In this document: positions 17,459 to 27,230 of the stretch, in pieces
Position numbering within the stretch: the stretch's first letter is position 1
Layout of the letters: the number at the start of each line of letters is the position of its first letter
Assembly: GCF_042686195.1 (NCBI RefSeq)
Contig: NZ_JBHUOQ010000001.1
Span: forward strand, 124,001-188,000
DNA length: 64,000 bases
Direction: 5' to 3'
Source: Corticicoccus populi
GTDB lineage: Bacteria > Bacillota > Bacilli > Staphylococcales > Salinicoccaceae
Notes under the pieces: generated by a model
Seen by the model: the letters and a program-made list of their open reading frames with translations, nothing else
Databases searched by the model: none
What the model was told of the DNA's origin: nothing
Position numbers and translations under genes: made by a program

Positions 17459-17492
17459 GCAGATGCCCGGAAAGGGGATCTGCTTTTCTTTT
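17459..17492 (+). terminator. dctPQM terminator
   Basis: 10-bp stem (17459-17468 with 17474-17483) with one imperfect pair, then a T-rich tract. Confidence 0.85.
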
Positions 17493-17581
17493 ATTTTTGC
17501 ATAAAAACACAAGACTTTTAATTAATATTCATATATGATATATAGATAGGATAAAGATAATAAGCTCTAGAGGTGCATCGT

Positions 17582-18829
17582 ATGAACATGGGAAGATTTC
17601 AAAGAAGTTTAAATAAATTAAATGAGTATACTGTTGAAGGGAAAGAAGTCACGAGACTGGCCTATTCCAGAGAAGAAAAAAGAGCCAAAGAATACATCAT
17701 CAAGCAGTTCGAACATGAAGGACTGACTGTTAAAGTGGATGCAGTAGGTAATATAACTGCAAGACGGGAAGGCACAGATGCATCACTTAAACCTGTCGCT
17801 TTCGGCTCTCATATTGACTCTGTATATGAAGCAGGTCAGTATGACGGTGCAATGGGTGTGATTGCTTCACTTGAAATCATCAGGTTTCTTAATGAAGAAA
17901 ATATTACAACAGAACGACCGCTTGAAGTGATTGTATTCACCGGTGAAGAGTCTTCGAGATTTGGTATCGCAACCATTGGCAGCAGGATAATGACAGGGCG
18001 TTTAAACCTTGTTGAATCCGGTCATCTTGAAGATAAAAAAGGCATTACATTAAAAAAAGCACTTGAAGACAATCACTTTAACATAGAAAATTATCACCAG
18101 GCAGTCAGAACTTCCGCTGATCAGCATGCGTTTATTGAGATGCATATTGAACAGGGACCGGTGCTTGAAATTGAAAATAAAGATATCGGTATTGTTCATG
18201 CAATCGCAGCACCGTTAAGATTATCACTTGAGATTAAGGGTGAAGCGGGTCACTCTGGAACGACACCATTTAAGTATCGTAAAGATGCCCTCGCTGCAGC
18301 AGCTGAAATTGCGCTGGAGGTGGAAAGTGCAGCAAGAGAGGAAGAGAAGAACGGTACGCTCGCAACAGTGGGAGTTCTGGATATAAATCCCGGAGCGATG
18401 AATATCGTACCGGGTTCTGCAGGAATGCAGATTGATATCAGAAGTGTTTCTGTTGAGTCCAGAGAAAAAGTGTATCAGAAAATTACAGATAAAATTGAGT
18501 CGGTCAGTAAGGCAAGAGAAATTGAAATTAACACATCGCTGCTGACGAAGGAAGAACCTGTGGATTTATCGGATACACTGGTTGAAGCAGTAGAGGAGAT
18601 ATCAGTAAATAACGGTTATACTTTTAAACATATGAACAGCGGTGCAGGACATGATGCGATGAACATGGCACATATATGTCCGACAGCTTTAATTTTCGTG
18701 CCGTCTGTCAAGGGAATCAGTCACAATCCGAAGGAATTTACACATCTGAATGATATAGAAAAAGGGATTATTGTTATGAAGGATTTAATTTTAAAAACAG
18801 CGTGTAATGAAGCAGGAAATCTTAAATAA
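17582..18829 (+). CDS. M20-family amidase (N-carbamoyl-amino acid / allantoate hydrolase type)
   Basis: 415 residues from ATG 17582 (AGAGGTG 6 nt upstream; an in-frame GTG at 17573 overlaps this site). Two-metal hydrolase signatures are all present: GSHIDSV, QYDGAMGV, GEESSRFG, EMHIEQGPVLE and GAGHDAMNMA. This subgroup splits N-carbamoyl-L-amino acids, ureidoglycolate or allantoate; no hydantoinase or allantoinase is nearby to decide. It lies directly after the TRAP operon, so it may process the imported compound. Family firm, substrate open. Confidence 0.88.
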   Translation: MNMGRFQRSLNKLNEYTVEGKEVTRLAYSREEKRAKEYIIKQFEHEGLTVKVDAVGNITARREGTDASLKPVAFGSHIDSVYEAGQYDGAMGVIASLEIIRFLNEENITTERPLEVIVFTGEESSRFGIATIGSRIMTGRLNLVESGHLEDKKGITLKKALEDNHFNIENYHQAVRTSADQHAFIEMHIEQGPVLEIENKDIGIVHAIAAPLRLSLEIKGEAGHSGTTPFKYRKDALAAAAEIALEVESAAREEEKNGTLATVGVLDINPGAMNIVPGSAGMQIDIRSVSVESREKVYQKITDKIESVSKAREIEINTSLLTKEEPVDLSDTLVEAVEEISVNNGYTFKHMNSGAGHDAMNMAHICPTALIFVPSVKGISHNPKEFTHLNDIEKGIIVMKDLILKTACNEAGNLK

Positions 18830-18835
18830 TCGCAG

Positions 18836-18876
18836 AAAAAATCCGGTATCCATAATTTGGATACCGGATTTTTTTA
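18836..18876. terminator. bidirectional terminator between amidase and PBP genes
   Basis: Long stem with A6 before and T7 after (ATCCGGTATCC / GGATACCGGAT, 7-nt loop); serves both converging genes. Confidence 0.92.
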
Positions 18877-21483
18877 ATCATCGTCATCATCAGAGCTTGA
18901 AGATGAGCTTGATGAGCTGTTTGAGCTTGAGCTGGACGATGAACTGCTTGAGTTCGATGACGAACGTGATGTTGAACGTGCACCCACTCTGTAGCGGTCA
19001 TCGTAGGAATTGGTTACAGTCCCTCTTAAGTCAGAGTTGGATACAGTGCCTGCAAAGGCTGAACCCATACGCTGCTGGATAGAACTATCACTCAGGTTAC
19101 TCTTGTTGGAGAATTGTGTATCCTCAGCAACAAGACCTTCTAAAGAACGGTCCATGCTGCTGGAACAGTCACTGTCAAGTTCCATTGTGAGTGCACAGAA
19201 TTCTCTTTCCGTCACTGTTGAAGGACGGCTGAATGATTCATTATATCCCATTTCCTCTGGAGCAACATCCTGAAGTGCCTGAGCCAGGTTTCTCCAGTTA
19301 TAAACGTGAAGATATTCTTCATAGTCCTGGTTCGCAACCTGTGGAATATTTTCATCATAACCCATCCAGAGTCCAAGAGTTACTTCCGGGTTATACGCCA
19401 TAAACCATGAGTCAATGAATGCATTTGAAGTACCGGTTTTTGCAGCCCAGTCATATGTGCCGTTCAGTCCTTCATAAAAATCACTGATATGGTGTGCAGA
19501 TCCATCTGTAAATGACTGTCTTAACATATCAGTCATGAGATATGCTGTTGAATCCTTAAATACCTGATGTGTTTCACTTTCATGTTCATAAATCACTTCA
19601 CCGTCAGGATTAGTGATGGATTCAATCATATATCCCTCAGTCATTTGACCATTATTTGAGAATGAAGAAAATGCATCTACATTCTGCTGAACCGTCAAGT
19701 TATTCACCCCTAGAGGTAGTGAAGGTACTCCGACACCGTCAGCATCAAACAATGAATCAGCAATCGGAAGGTTCATACGTTCAAAATACTCTTGAGGATT
19801 TTGTGTTCTGACTTGTCCCCAAAGTCTTAAAGTACTTAAGTTATATGAATTTGATAATGCATGTTTTGCAGAAACAAGACCAAATTCTTCATCATAGTCG
19901 TAGTTACGCGGTTCCCAAGGTTCGCCGCCGCCCGGAGTGTAATATGAGAAACGTTCATCGAGTAATACAGTATCCGGAACAATCAGCCCTTTATCAATCG
20001 CAGGACCGTATGTGATTAACGGCTTCATAGTGGAACCGACACTTCTGGATGATTGTGTAGAATGGTTCAGTGATGAAACATCATAGTCGCGGCCGCCGAT
20101 GAATCCAAGAATTTTTCCTGTATCATTCTGTTTTAATACAGCACCGACTTCATGCTGGAGCATTTCATCTTCATCTGCTTCTGTGTCCTCATCAATTGAT
20201 TCAGATGCTGCTCTGTCACCGTAGAAGTAAAAATTATTGTCTTTTACATTCTGCATAGTGTCATAAATATCTTTATCAATCGTTGTGGTAATATGATAAC
20301 CTTCATATCTTAATGCCTCATTGGCATTTTCAGTGTACTCCTGATCGATTAATGGTGTTGAATCCACCTGTTCACGTGTTAAACCATCCTCTTCTGCGAG
20401 AACATATTTAAGAAGCTGTACGGAACGGCGTTCCACTTCATCTGTCAGGTAAGGATAGCTTTGGTTTGGAAGGACGACACTGTCAGTTAAATTTGCATAA
20501 ATATCATAATCAACAGCCTCATTATATTCTTCCTCTGTGATTCTGCCCTCAAGCAGCATACGGTCTAGAACGAAAATTTGTCTGTTCTTGCCCGGCTGCA
20601 GATAATCCTCGGATTTTACATCTCCACCTTGTGCAAACGGCGTATATGCATATGGATTCTGCGGCATACCTGCAAGGAATGCACTTTCAGCAAGATTCAG
20701 TTCACTTGCATCTTTACCGAAGACACCTTCTGCTGCTGCCTGTATACCGGCAATGTTCTGTCCATTGGCGTTTCTTCCGAATGATACAGCATTTAAGTAT
20801 GCTTCCAGAATTTCATCCTTATTTAAAATTTTCTCGACTCTGAAAGAAAGCAGAATTTCAGTTGCTTTTCTGTCGAACGTGGTGTCATCAGTCAAGAGCT
20901 GATTTTTAACGAGCTGCTGAGTGAGCGTACTGCCGCCTGTACCGCCGTCACCACCGGCAAATACCTGCAGAAATGCCCTCGTAAATGCTTTAGGGACCAT
21001 TCCGTTGTGCTCATAAAAATTCTCATCCTCAGTCGCAACAATCGCATCAACAACGTACGGGCTGATTTCATCATAATTAATCCGCTCCCGGATTAAATCC
21101 GCCCGTAAAGTACCGAGTGACTGGCCGGAGCCGAATTCAACCGTGGTACTTTCCGTCATTTCTGTTAAAGAAGTCCTGACTTCGTCGGCAGGACGCACAG
21201 GTTCATCTTTAACAAGTGCTGCGAAATAACCGAGACCGATACTAAAGAGAAGCAGTCCGAGTAATGAGAAGGTTATAGTTAGAAATAAAACAATATTCCA
21301 AACAGTATCATACAAAGTAAAAAAACCGACTCTTACAGGAGATCCTGCTTTTTTAAAGCGTTTGACCGAGTTATTGTATTTCTCTTTAAATCCTTCTCCT
21401 TGAACACGGTCTTTAGAACGGGTTTCGTTATCCCTGTTAAACATTTTTTTTATATTATCAAAAAAAGAATTGTTCTTCTTCAT
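18874..21483 (-). CDS. class A penicillin-binding protein (glycosyltransferase/transpeptidase)
   Basis: 869 residues, AGGAGG before the ATG. A cytosolic basic N terminus and one membrane anchor (about 62-90) precede the GT51 glycosyltransferase with catalytic Glu152 in ATEDENFYEHNG and GGSTLTQQLVKNQ, then the transpeptidase with STMK (Ser484), SYN (546-548) and KTGTS (682-686). All catalytic residues are intact, so it polymerises and cross-links peptidoglycan outside the membrane. The C-terminal ~35 residues are nearly all serine and end in five aspartates. Longer than S. aureus PBP2 (about 720). Closest in layout to Bacillus PBP1-type enzymes with low-complexity tails. Confidence 0.93.
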   Translation of the reverse strand: MKKNNSFFDNIKKMFNRDNETRSKDRVQGEGFKEKYNNSVKRFKKAGSPVRVGFFTLYDTVWNIVLFLTITFSLLGLLLFSIGLGYFAALVKDEPVRPADEVRTSLTEMTESTTVEFGSGQSLGTLRADLIRERINYDEISPYVVDAIVATEDENFYEHNGMVPKAFTRAFLQVFAGGDGGTGGSTLTQQLVKNQLLTDDTTFDRKATEILLSFRVEKILNKDEILEAYLNAVSFGRNANGQNIAGIQAAAEGVFGKDASELNLAESAFLAGMPQNPYAYTPFAQGGDVKSEDYLQPGKNRQIFVLDRMLLEGRITEEEYNEAVDYDIYANLTDSVVLPNQSYPYLTDEVERRSVQLLKYVLAEEDGLTREQVDSTPLIDQEYTENANEALRYEGYHITTTIDKDIYDTMQNVKDNNFYFYGDRAASESIDEDTEADEDEMLQHEVGAVLKQNDTGKILGFIGGRDYDVSSLNHSTQSSRSVGSTMKPLITYGPAIDKGLIVPDTVLLDERFSYYTPGGGEPWEPRNYDYDEEFGLVSAKHALSNSYNLSTLRLWGQVRTQNPQEYFERMNLPIADSLFDADGVGVPSLPLGVNNLTVQQNVDAFSSFSNNGQMTEGYMIESITNPDGEVIYEHESETHQVFKDSTAYLMTDMLRQSFTDGSAHHISDFYEGLNGTYDWAAKTGTSNAFIDSWFMAYNPEVTLGLWMGYDENIPQVANQDYEEYLHVYNWRNLAQALQDVAPEEMGYNESFSRPSTVTEREFCALTMELDSDCSSSMDRSLEGLVAEDTQFSNKSNLSDSSIQQRMGSAFAGTVSNSDLRGTVTNSYDDRYRVGARSTSRSSSNSSSSSSSSSSNSSSSSSSSSDDDDD

Positions 21484-21628
21484 GTGTACCTCCTATCAAA
21501 GGAATTATATCACATATAAACGGCTTGGGTTAAGTGATATAGCCCTTGAAGTCCCCGATTAAATATGTGAAATATTGTGATAAAACAAACAGCGGAATTC
21601 TATAACGGAAAAAATCGCCTGATACAGT

Positions 21629-21659
21629 AAAACCACTGTCTGTAAATAGACAGTGGTTT
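21629..21659 (-). terminator. qox operon terminator
   Basis: 12-bp perfect stem (21630-21641 with 21648-21659); on the minus strand it is followed by TTTT. Confidence 0.75.
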
Positions 21660-21664
21660 AGAAA

Positions 21665-22018
21665 CTAATGGTCACTATGTTCTCCGTCGTGATGCGTTTC
21701 TTCATGGTCTCCGCTGTGGTCATGTGTGAATCCGAATGACATGGTCAGAAGGGAGCCGGAAATAATAATTGCGGCAACAACAAATGCATGAAACATCATA
21801 TTCCAAGGTGCGTGTGTCGCACCGCGTTCAGTAATATGCATGAACATAAACAATTGAATAAAGGCCTGTATTACAGCGAGTGACATTATGGCAATGATAA
21901 TCCACATAACCGGCAGATCAGATAAAATCGCGCACCATGCTGCTACAAGCGTCATCACAATTGAGAGTATGAAGCCGATGATATGATTCACGGGATATTT
22001 ATTTTTTCGACTACTCAT
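21665..22018 (-). CDS. qoxD: quinol oxidase subunit IV
   Basis: 117 residues with three membrane segments and a histidine/aspartate-rich C-terminal tail, as in QoxD/CyoD. Last gene of qoxABCD; its ATG directly follows the qoxC stop. Assembly subunit of the cytochrome aa3-type quinol oxidase in the plasma membrane. Confidence 0.9.
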   Translation of the reverse strand: MSSRKNKYPVNHIIGFILSIVMTLVAAWCAILSDLPVMWIIIAIMSLAVIQAFIQLFMFMHITERGATHAPWNMMFHAFVVAAIIISGSLLTMSFGFTHDHSGDHEETHHDGEHSDH

Positions 22019-22624
22019 TTAAATCACCATCCCGATTAAATAGACACCTGTAAATATGAAAATCCATATGACATCAAGAAAATGCCAGTACAGGCCGACT
22101 ACAAATACTTTTCTGTTTGTGACGGATGTCAGACCGCGCTGTTTCAGCTGAATCAGTATCAGTACAATCCATCCAAGCCCGAGTGCTACGTGAACACCGT
22201 GGGTCCCGGTCAAAAGGAAGAATGCAGACCAGTACGCGCTCGACTGGAGACTGACACCTTCGTGGATGTAATGAATGAACTCATAAATCTCAAAGCCGAG
22301 AAAAGACAGGCCGAGAAGTGCTGTGATAATGAGCCAGATCATCAGGCGTGTCTTCATTCCCTCACGCATGAAATGAATAGCGAGTCCACATGTGAAACTG
22401 CTCGTGAGAAGTATGAATGTCATCATTAATACAATTCCCGGTTCAAACAGTTCAGCAGGCTCAAGTGCATCACCGGTCCTGCCGAACAGAACAGCATAAG
22501 TGGCAAACAAAGTTGAAAACAGTGCGATTTCAGCTGCGAGAAAAATCCAGAAGCCGACGATGGTATTTTGATCTGACTCTGTGCTGTATTCTAAAGGGAG
22601 ATTATCCTGAGTGTTCTCTCTCAT
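22019..22624 (-). CDS. qoxC: quinol oxidase subunit III
   Basis: 201 residues with five membrane segments (GFWIFLAAEIALFSTLFATY, LTGTHGVHVALGLGW). Matches QoxC/CyoC. End-to-end with qoxB and qoxD, so one polycistronic message. Structural subunit of the proton-pumping terminal oxidase. Confidence 0.93.
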   Translation of the reverse strand: MRENTQDNLPLEYSTESDQNTIVGFWIFLAAEIALFSTLFATYAVLFGRTGDALEPAELFEPGIVLMMTFILLTSSFTCGLAIHFMREGMKTRLMIWLIITALLGLSFLGFEIYEFIHYIHEGVSLQSSAYWSAFFLLTGTHGVHVALGLGWIVLILIQLKQRGLTSVTNRKVFVVGLYWHFLDVIWIFIFTGVYLIGMVI

Positions 22625-24565
22625 TTATTTCATCCCCCTTAAATCATTTTCTATTTCTTTAATTTCCTCAACTTCAAAATGGTACCCTTTATCGTAGTCA
22701 AATGAACGTACAATCATCAATGCGATGACGGCGAGAAGACCGATGACAGTCAGCGTAATCCATTCAAATACAAGGAAGAAGCAGGTGAAGAACAGTACCG
22801 TCATCATAATAAACGGCAGTCCGGTACTTGACGGCATATGAATGCGTTCAAGTTTACTTTTATCAAATGTTGAATCACCGTCTTTTTTCATATCAATCAG
22901 CGTATCGTGACTTTTGACATCAGGCAGTGTAGCAAAATTATATTTTGGTACAGGTGTAGGTGCAGCCCATTCAAGAGTTCTGCCGACACCCCAGACATCG
23001 CCGGGGAGATTTCTCGGACTTTTAAGGAAACTGTAGATAATACCGAAAACGAACACGATAAAACCTGCACCCATGGTAAATGCACCAGCTGTAGATATAA
23101 AGTTCAACGTGAACCATTCAGGACCTATTGTAAACAATCGTCTTGCCATACCGTCAAGCCCGAGGAAATACTGCGGGAAGAAGGTTACATGAAAACCGAT
23201 TAAGAACAGCCAGAACGCCCATGTATTAATCTTTTCATTTAACTGATGGCCGAACATCTTAGGATACCAGAATATTAAGCCGGCAAAGCAGGCAAATACG
23301 GTTCCGGGTATCAGCACATAATGGAAATGTGATACTAGAAAATATGAATTATGGAACTGATAATCCGCAGCGGCCATTCCGAGCATTACACCTGTTACAC
23401 CGCCGAGCGTAAAGCTTGGAATAAAGGCCAGTGACCAGAGCATCGGTGTTTCAAATGTGATTTTTGATTTATATAATGTTGCAAGCCAGTTGAATATTTT
23501 AACACCTGTCGGAATCGCAATCGCCATTGTCGTAATAGAGAATATCGAATTAACGAATGCACCGGCACCCATTGTAAAGAAATGGTGAACCCATACAATA
23601 AAACTGAGACCGGCTATAATGACAATGGCTCCGACCATTGCTTTATAGCCGAACAGCTGCTTACGGGCAAATGAAGCAATAATTTCAGAGAATATCCCGA
23701 AGGCAGGCAGAATGACGATATAAACTTCAGGATGCCCCCACATCCAGAACAGGTTTGCCCACATCATCGGAAGACCTTCACCGGTCAAAGTGAAGAAGTG
23801 GGAGCCGAATATTCTGTCGACCGTCATCAAAGCAAGTGCCACAGTTAAAATAGGGAAGGCAAATACAATAATGAAAGATGTGATGAAAGTGGACCATGTG
23901 AAAATCGGCATCTTCATAAGTGTCATGCCTGGTGCTCTCATGCGAAGAATAGTCACCATTAAATTGATTCCTGTAGCAAGTGTCCCGATCCCCGACAGTT
24001 GAAGCCCCAGTAAGTAATAGTTGATTCCGGGTCCGGGACTTAGTTCAGCACTCGCAAGCGGTGCGTAATTGGTCCAGCCGGCATCAGGTGAGCCGCCGAT
24101 GACAAAAGAAATGTTAAACAGAAACGCCCCGAAAAAAAGAGACCAGAAACTGAGTGCATTCAAAAAGGGGAATGCAAAATCTCTTGCACCGATTTGAAGC
24201 GGAACAATAATATTCATTAAGCCGATTAAAAACGGCATAGCCATGAAAATAATCATAATAGTGCCGTGAGTTGTAAATACTTCATTATAATGCTGTGCGT
24301 TTAAGAAATTGATGTCCGGAAATGCGAGTTGTATCCGCATCATCATCGCATCAACACCTGCTCTGAACAGCATCAGAAGTGCTACTAAAATATACATAAT
24401 ACCAATTTTTTTATGATCGACAGTAGTCAGCCATTCCTGCCACAGCCATTTCCATTTCTTGAAATAGGTAAGCACAAATATAACTGCCGCCGATGTAAGG
24501 ACAATCATAACCATCGCAATATATACGAGCGGCTGCCCTGTAACGATAAATTCATCCCATTGCAT
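22625..24565 (-). CDS. qoxB: quinol oxidase subunit I
   Basis: 646 residues, about 14-15 membrane segments. Haem-copper oxidase core: HGTIMIIFMAMPF (low-spin haem ligand), WGHPEVYI with the Cu-B histidine and cross-linked tyrosine, the paired histidines of VHHFFTMG, and SHFHYVLIPG for the high-spin haem. Oxidises menaquinol and reduces O2 to water with proton pumping. AAAGGATG before the ATG; 17 nt after qoxA. Confidence 0.96.
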   Translation of the reverse strand: MQWDEFIVTGQPLVYIAMVMIVLTSAAVIFVLTYFKKWKWLWQEWLTTVDHKKIGIMYILVALLMLFRAGVDAMMMRIQLAFPDINFLNAQHYNEVFTTHGTIMIIFMAMPFLIGLMNIIVPLQIGARDFAFPFLNALSFWSLFFGAFLFNISFVIGGSPDAGWTNYAPLASAELSPGPGINYYLLGLQLSGIGTLATGINLMVTILRMRAPGMTLMKMPIFTWSTFITSFIIVFAFPILTVALALMTVDRIFGSHFFTLTGEGLPMMWANLFWMWGHPEVYIVILPAFGIFSEIIASFARKQLFGYKAMVGAIVIIAGLSFIVWVHHFFTMGAGAFVNSIFSITTMAIAIPTGVKIFNWLATLYKSKITFETPMLWSLAFIPSFTLGGVTGVMLGMAAADYQFHNSYFLVSHFHYVLIPGTVFACFAGLIFWYPKMFGHQLNEKINTWAFWLFLIGFHVTFFPQYFLGLDGMARRLFTIGPEWFTLNFISTAGAFTMGAGFIVFVFGIIYSFLKSPRNLPGDVWGVGRTLEWAAPTPVPKYNFATLPDVKSHDTLIDMKKDGDSTFDKSKLERIHMPSSTGLPFIMMTVLFFTCFFLVFEWITLTVIGLLAVIALMIVRSFDYDKGYHFEVEEIKEIENDLRGMK

Positions 24566-24582
24566 ACTTTAACATCCTTTCA

Positions 24583-25524
24583 TCATTCCCGAATTTCATT
24601 CGGGTTCCAACCGGGCACATTTTTGAGCTCCAGTTCTTCGCCGTATTTTTCTTCATGCTGCTCAACAGAATAGTCTCTGAACTCATTTTTACCATGATCA
24701 ACCCAGTCTAGATGAGTTGAAGAGAAGGTCATCTCTTCAGAAAGTCCGGGTTCGAGTATTTTGTCATACTTTTCTTTAGTCAGTTCAGGGGATGCGTCTG
24801 CGTCTTCAACCCAGCCGTCAAACTCAGTATCCGTAACCACTTTGACCTGGAAAGTCTGGGCGGTAAAACCTTCGCCCGTAAAGTTGGCATTCCGGCCTAA
24901 GTAGGTTCCGGTTTCATCAGCCTGAAGATATTGTGTATTCTGCATACCGGCCATGCTGTATTTCTGGCCGCCAATCTGCGGAATCCACATCGAAGCCATT
25001 GAGTCTGCAGAAGAAAGTCTGAATTCAACCGGCCGTTCTGCCGGCAGGTACAGGTGGTTGACTGTCTCGATATTTTCCTCCGGATAGCTGAATATCCACT
25101 TCCAGTCAGCGCTCGTCGCATAAATAACAAGCGGTTCTTCATCGTTTGAGGATTCCGGAGGCTCCTCCAGCTGATAAAGTGTCTGAACAGTCGGGATGGA
25201 GAGTGCAGTCACAATAATCACGGGCAGAATGAACCAGGTGACCTCGACCCAAGTCTTCCCGTGCATATCAGGAGCGTAGTCATTATCGGTTCTGTTTTTT
25301 CTGTTCGCCCGGTATTTAATCACAACATAAGTAAACACCGAAAAGACGACTATAATGATTCCTGCCATAAAATAAAGAGAGTAGTAGATTAAGTCACGCT
25401 GACTCTCTCCGACAGGTCCTATTGGATTAAGAACGTCCATTTTTTCGCAGCCGGAAAGAAGTGTAATTATTAAAGCTGTGAAAATAATTCGAAACTTGTT
25501 ATTCTTATAGAAATATTTTTTCAT
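24583..25524 (-). CDS. qoxA: quinol oxidase subunit II (lipoprotein)
   Basis: 313 residues from ATG 25524, with GGAG 8 nt upstream; an in-frame GTG at 25533 overlaps that site. Signal peptide with lipobox LLSGC, two membrane helices (to about residue 105), then the cupredoxin-like domain. The Cu-A cysteine pair of cytochrome c oxidases is absent (MWIPQIGGQKYSMAGM), which marks it as a quinol oxidase. First gene of qoxABCD with a 137-nt leader from the promoter at 25668-25696. Confidence 0.93.
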   Translation of the reverse strand: MKKYFYKNNKFRIIFTALIITLLSGCEKMDVLNPIGPVGESQRDLIYYSLYFMAGIIIVVFSVFTYVVIKYRANRKNRTDNDYAPDMHGKTWVEVTWFILPVIIVTALSIPTVQTLYQLEEPPESSNDEEPLVIYATSADWKWIFSYPEENIETVNHLYLPAERPVEFRLSSADSMASMWIPQIGGQKYSMAGMQNTQYLQADETGTYLGRNANFTGEGFTAQTFQVKVVTDTEFDGWVEDADASPELTKEKYDKILEPGLSEEMTFSSTHLDWVDHGKNEFRDYSVEQHEEKYGEELELKNVPGWNPNEIRE

Positions 25525-25667
25525 TTTTGACACTCCGTAAATCTGGTCAAAAGAACCACTCCTCGAAAATTTTGTTATAAATTGTATGTTTACAGTTGAA
25601 TCAAGTGGCAGGAAAATCCTATCATGGAAATATTATTTCATGAATAATGATGAACTGAATGTTCTAC

Positions 25668-25696
25668 ATTATAGTCCTGTGGCATGAAGTCTTCAA
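25668..25696 (-). promoter_or_regulatory. qoxABCD promoter
   Basis: On the minus strand TTGAAG, 17 nt, TATAAT. It lies directly beyond the nnrD stop. The resulting leader of about 137 nt could host regulation, but I see no clear motif. Confidence 0.6.
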
Positions 25697-25700
25697 ATAT

Positions 25701-26540
25701 TTATGTGCTGCTGATATTAAAAGACTGCTGAAAAGTATCAATCAGCACAGAAGGTGTAATGGTATCCACTGCGGTGCCGCCTGACACAAGGTAGTCTGCT
25801 GTATGTCCGTGCAGAAATACAGCAGATGCAGTGCCTGCAAAAATATCATCATATCTGCCGAGAAATGCTGCAATGATGCCGGTCAGTACATCTCCGCTTC
25901 CGCCTTTTGCGAGTCCCTGGTTTCCACTCGTATTTACTGCAGTTCTACCGTCAGGGGAAGCTGTCACTGTCTCCGGTCCTTTCAAAACAACATAAGTATT
26001 CAATTCTGCAGCAGTATTTTCCGCCGTTTGAATTCGGTTTTGATTGATTTCATCAATGGTCTGATTTGTAATACGTGCCATTTCGCCTGCATGCGGCGTA
26101 ATCACAACCGGATATTCCCGCTTTTTTAAGTCGTCTTTAAATTCATTCAGAAAATATAAACCATCCGCATCAATAATCAGGGTTTCGGAATCATGGCGGA
26201 TAAAAGTGCGGATCATTTCACGTACAGAATCACTTCTGCCGAGCCCGGGGCCTGCTGCAATCACATTTTTTCCGTCAATAAATGAATCAAGGCATCTGTC
26301 CCGAAGGTGGTAAGTCACTTCCGGAACAGACACTGCAGCGATTGGAATGACACTTTTAACGGTGCTTAGTGTTGTGAGGCCTGCACCGGCATAAACTGCC
26401 GCTTTCGAAGCAAGGACAGCTGCACCCGGCATCAATTCACTTCCTGCAGCAATCCCGATTTTCCCGTTAGACCCTTTATGAACATTTTTATCACGGTTAA
26501 CCCAGTTCTGTTTCACATCATGTATCGTCCATTTCTTCAC
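25701..26540 (-). CDS. nnrD: ADP-dependent NAD(P)H-hydrate dehydratase
   Basis: 279 residues from the GTG at 26540 (GAGGTG 8 nt upstream; another in-frame GTG at 26552 overlaps that site). Ribokinase-like YjeF C-terminal domain: GSNGKIGIAAGS, AGAGLTTL, AGPGLGRS, ITPHAGEMAR, LAKGGSGDVLTGIIAAFL. Repairs hydrated NADH/NADPH in the cytosol. The epimerase half (NnrE) is not fused and not nearby. Confidence 0.92.
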   Translation of the reverse strand: MKKWTIHDVKQNWVNRDKNVHKGSNGKIGIAAGSELMPGAAVLASKAAVYAGAGLTTLSTVKSVIPIAAVSVPEVTYHLRDRCLDSFIDGKNVIAAGPGLGRSDSVREMIRTFIRHDSETLIIDADGLYFLNEFKDDLKKREYPVVITPHAGEMARITNQTIDEINQNRIQTAENTAAELNTYVVLKGPETVTASPDGRTAVNTSGNQGLAKGGSGDVLTGIIAAFLGRYDDIFAGTASAVFLHGHTADYLVSGGTAVDTITPSVLIDTFQQSFNISST

Positions 26541-26621
26541 AATGATTTTCACCTCACAAATATATATACGGACACTTACCCGTTTTTTATGAAGTCTAAT
26601 TCATTAAGAAAGAGTGATTAA

Positions 26622-26663
26622 TAAAAAATCACACCTGAAGTTCTTGACTGTCAGATGTGATTT
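26622..26663 (-). terminator. terminator of the 157-residue gene
   Basis: Stem of 12 pairs with one mismatch (26626-26638 with 26651-26663); on the minus strand followed by T6. Confidence 0.85.
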
Positions 26664-26700
26664 AAGAATTATATATTCTGTTTAATAAGCGGTGTATGGT

Positions 26701-27174
26701 TTATTCGAAAATGTAGTGTTTTTTCTCTGAGATGACATTTGTTATTTTTTCTTCAAGATTCGTTTTTAAATTTTGATAATCTTCATCTGCACGTGCGGCA
26801 GCATTTAAGAATTCAGTTTCGTTGATTTCAATCTCGCTGCCTGTTTCAAGTGCACCCTGATATTGAAAGCTTAAATGATACAGGCGGGGGAGGTGTGTAC
26901 GTACATGAGTGATGTAATCCACTGCACCTACATATTCGAGGGCGTCGGTGAGTTCCCTGATGAATGGATCAAATCCTTCATTCTGGACAGTTTCGAGTGT
27001 GTTTTCGATAAATCCTTCATGGAGTCCGCGCTCCATTTCATTATGATAATTGAGCGCAGTAAATAAACGTCTTAGAACTTCATTGTCGTAATTGTCAGTT
27101 CCGTATAAAGCATCTACAACAGAGTTCCACATATCTTCCGGCGTTGCTGAAGTTTTTAAAACGATTTTATCCAT
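26701..27174 (-). CDS. conserved-looking protein of unknown function (157 aa)
   Basis: 157 residues, acidic, predicted all-helical, no signal or membrane segment. It begins MDKIVLKTSATPEDMW; the middle region (NEMERGLHEGFIENTLETV) and the end (KITNVISEKKHYIFE) are amphipathic. A CTCTCATC..-type upstream region reads GGGAGATGAGAG on the minus strand as ribosome site. It has its own terminator. Domain layout recalls helical DMP19-like proteins but I cannot confirm this. Divergent from tyrS, with a 10-bp inverted repeat in between. Confidence 0.7.
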   Translation of the reverse strand: MDKIVLKTSATPEDMWNSVVDALYGTDNYDNEVLRRLFTALNYHNEMERGLHEGFIENTLETVQNEGFDPFIRELTDALEYVGAVDYITHVRTHLPRLYHLSFQYQGALETGSEIEINETEFLNAAARADEDYQNLKTNLEEKITNVISEKKHYIFE

Positions 27175-27230
27175 ACTCTCATCTCCCTGTGTGTAATATA
27201 TTCATTATCCAATATAAAGCGTTGAAAAAC

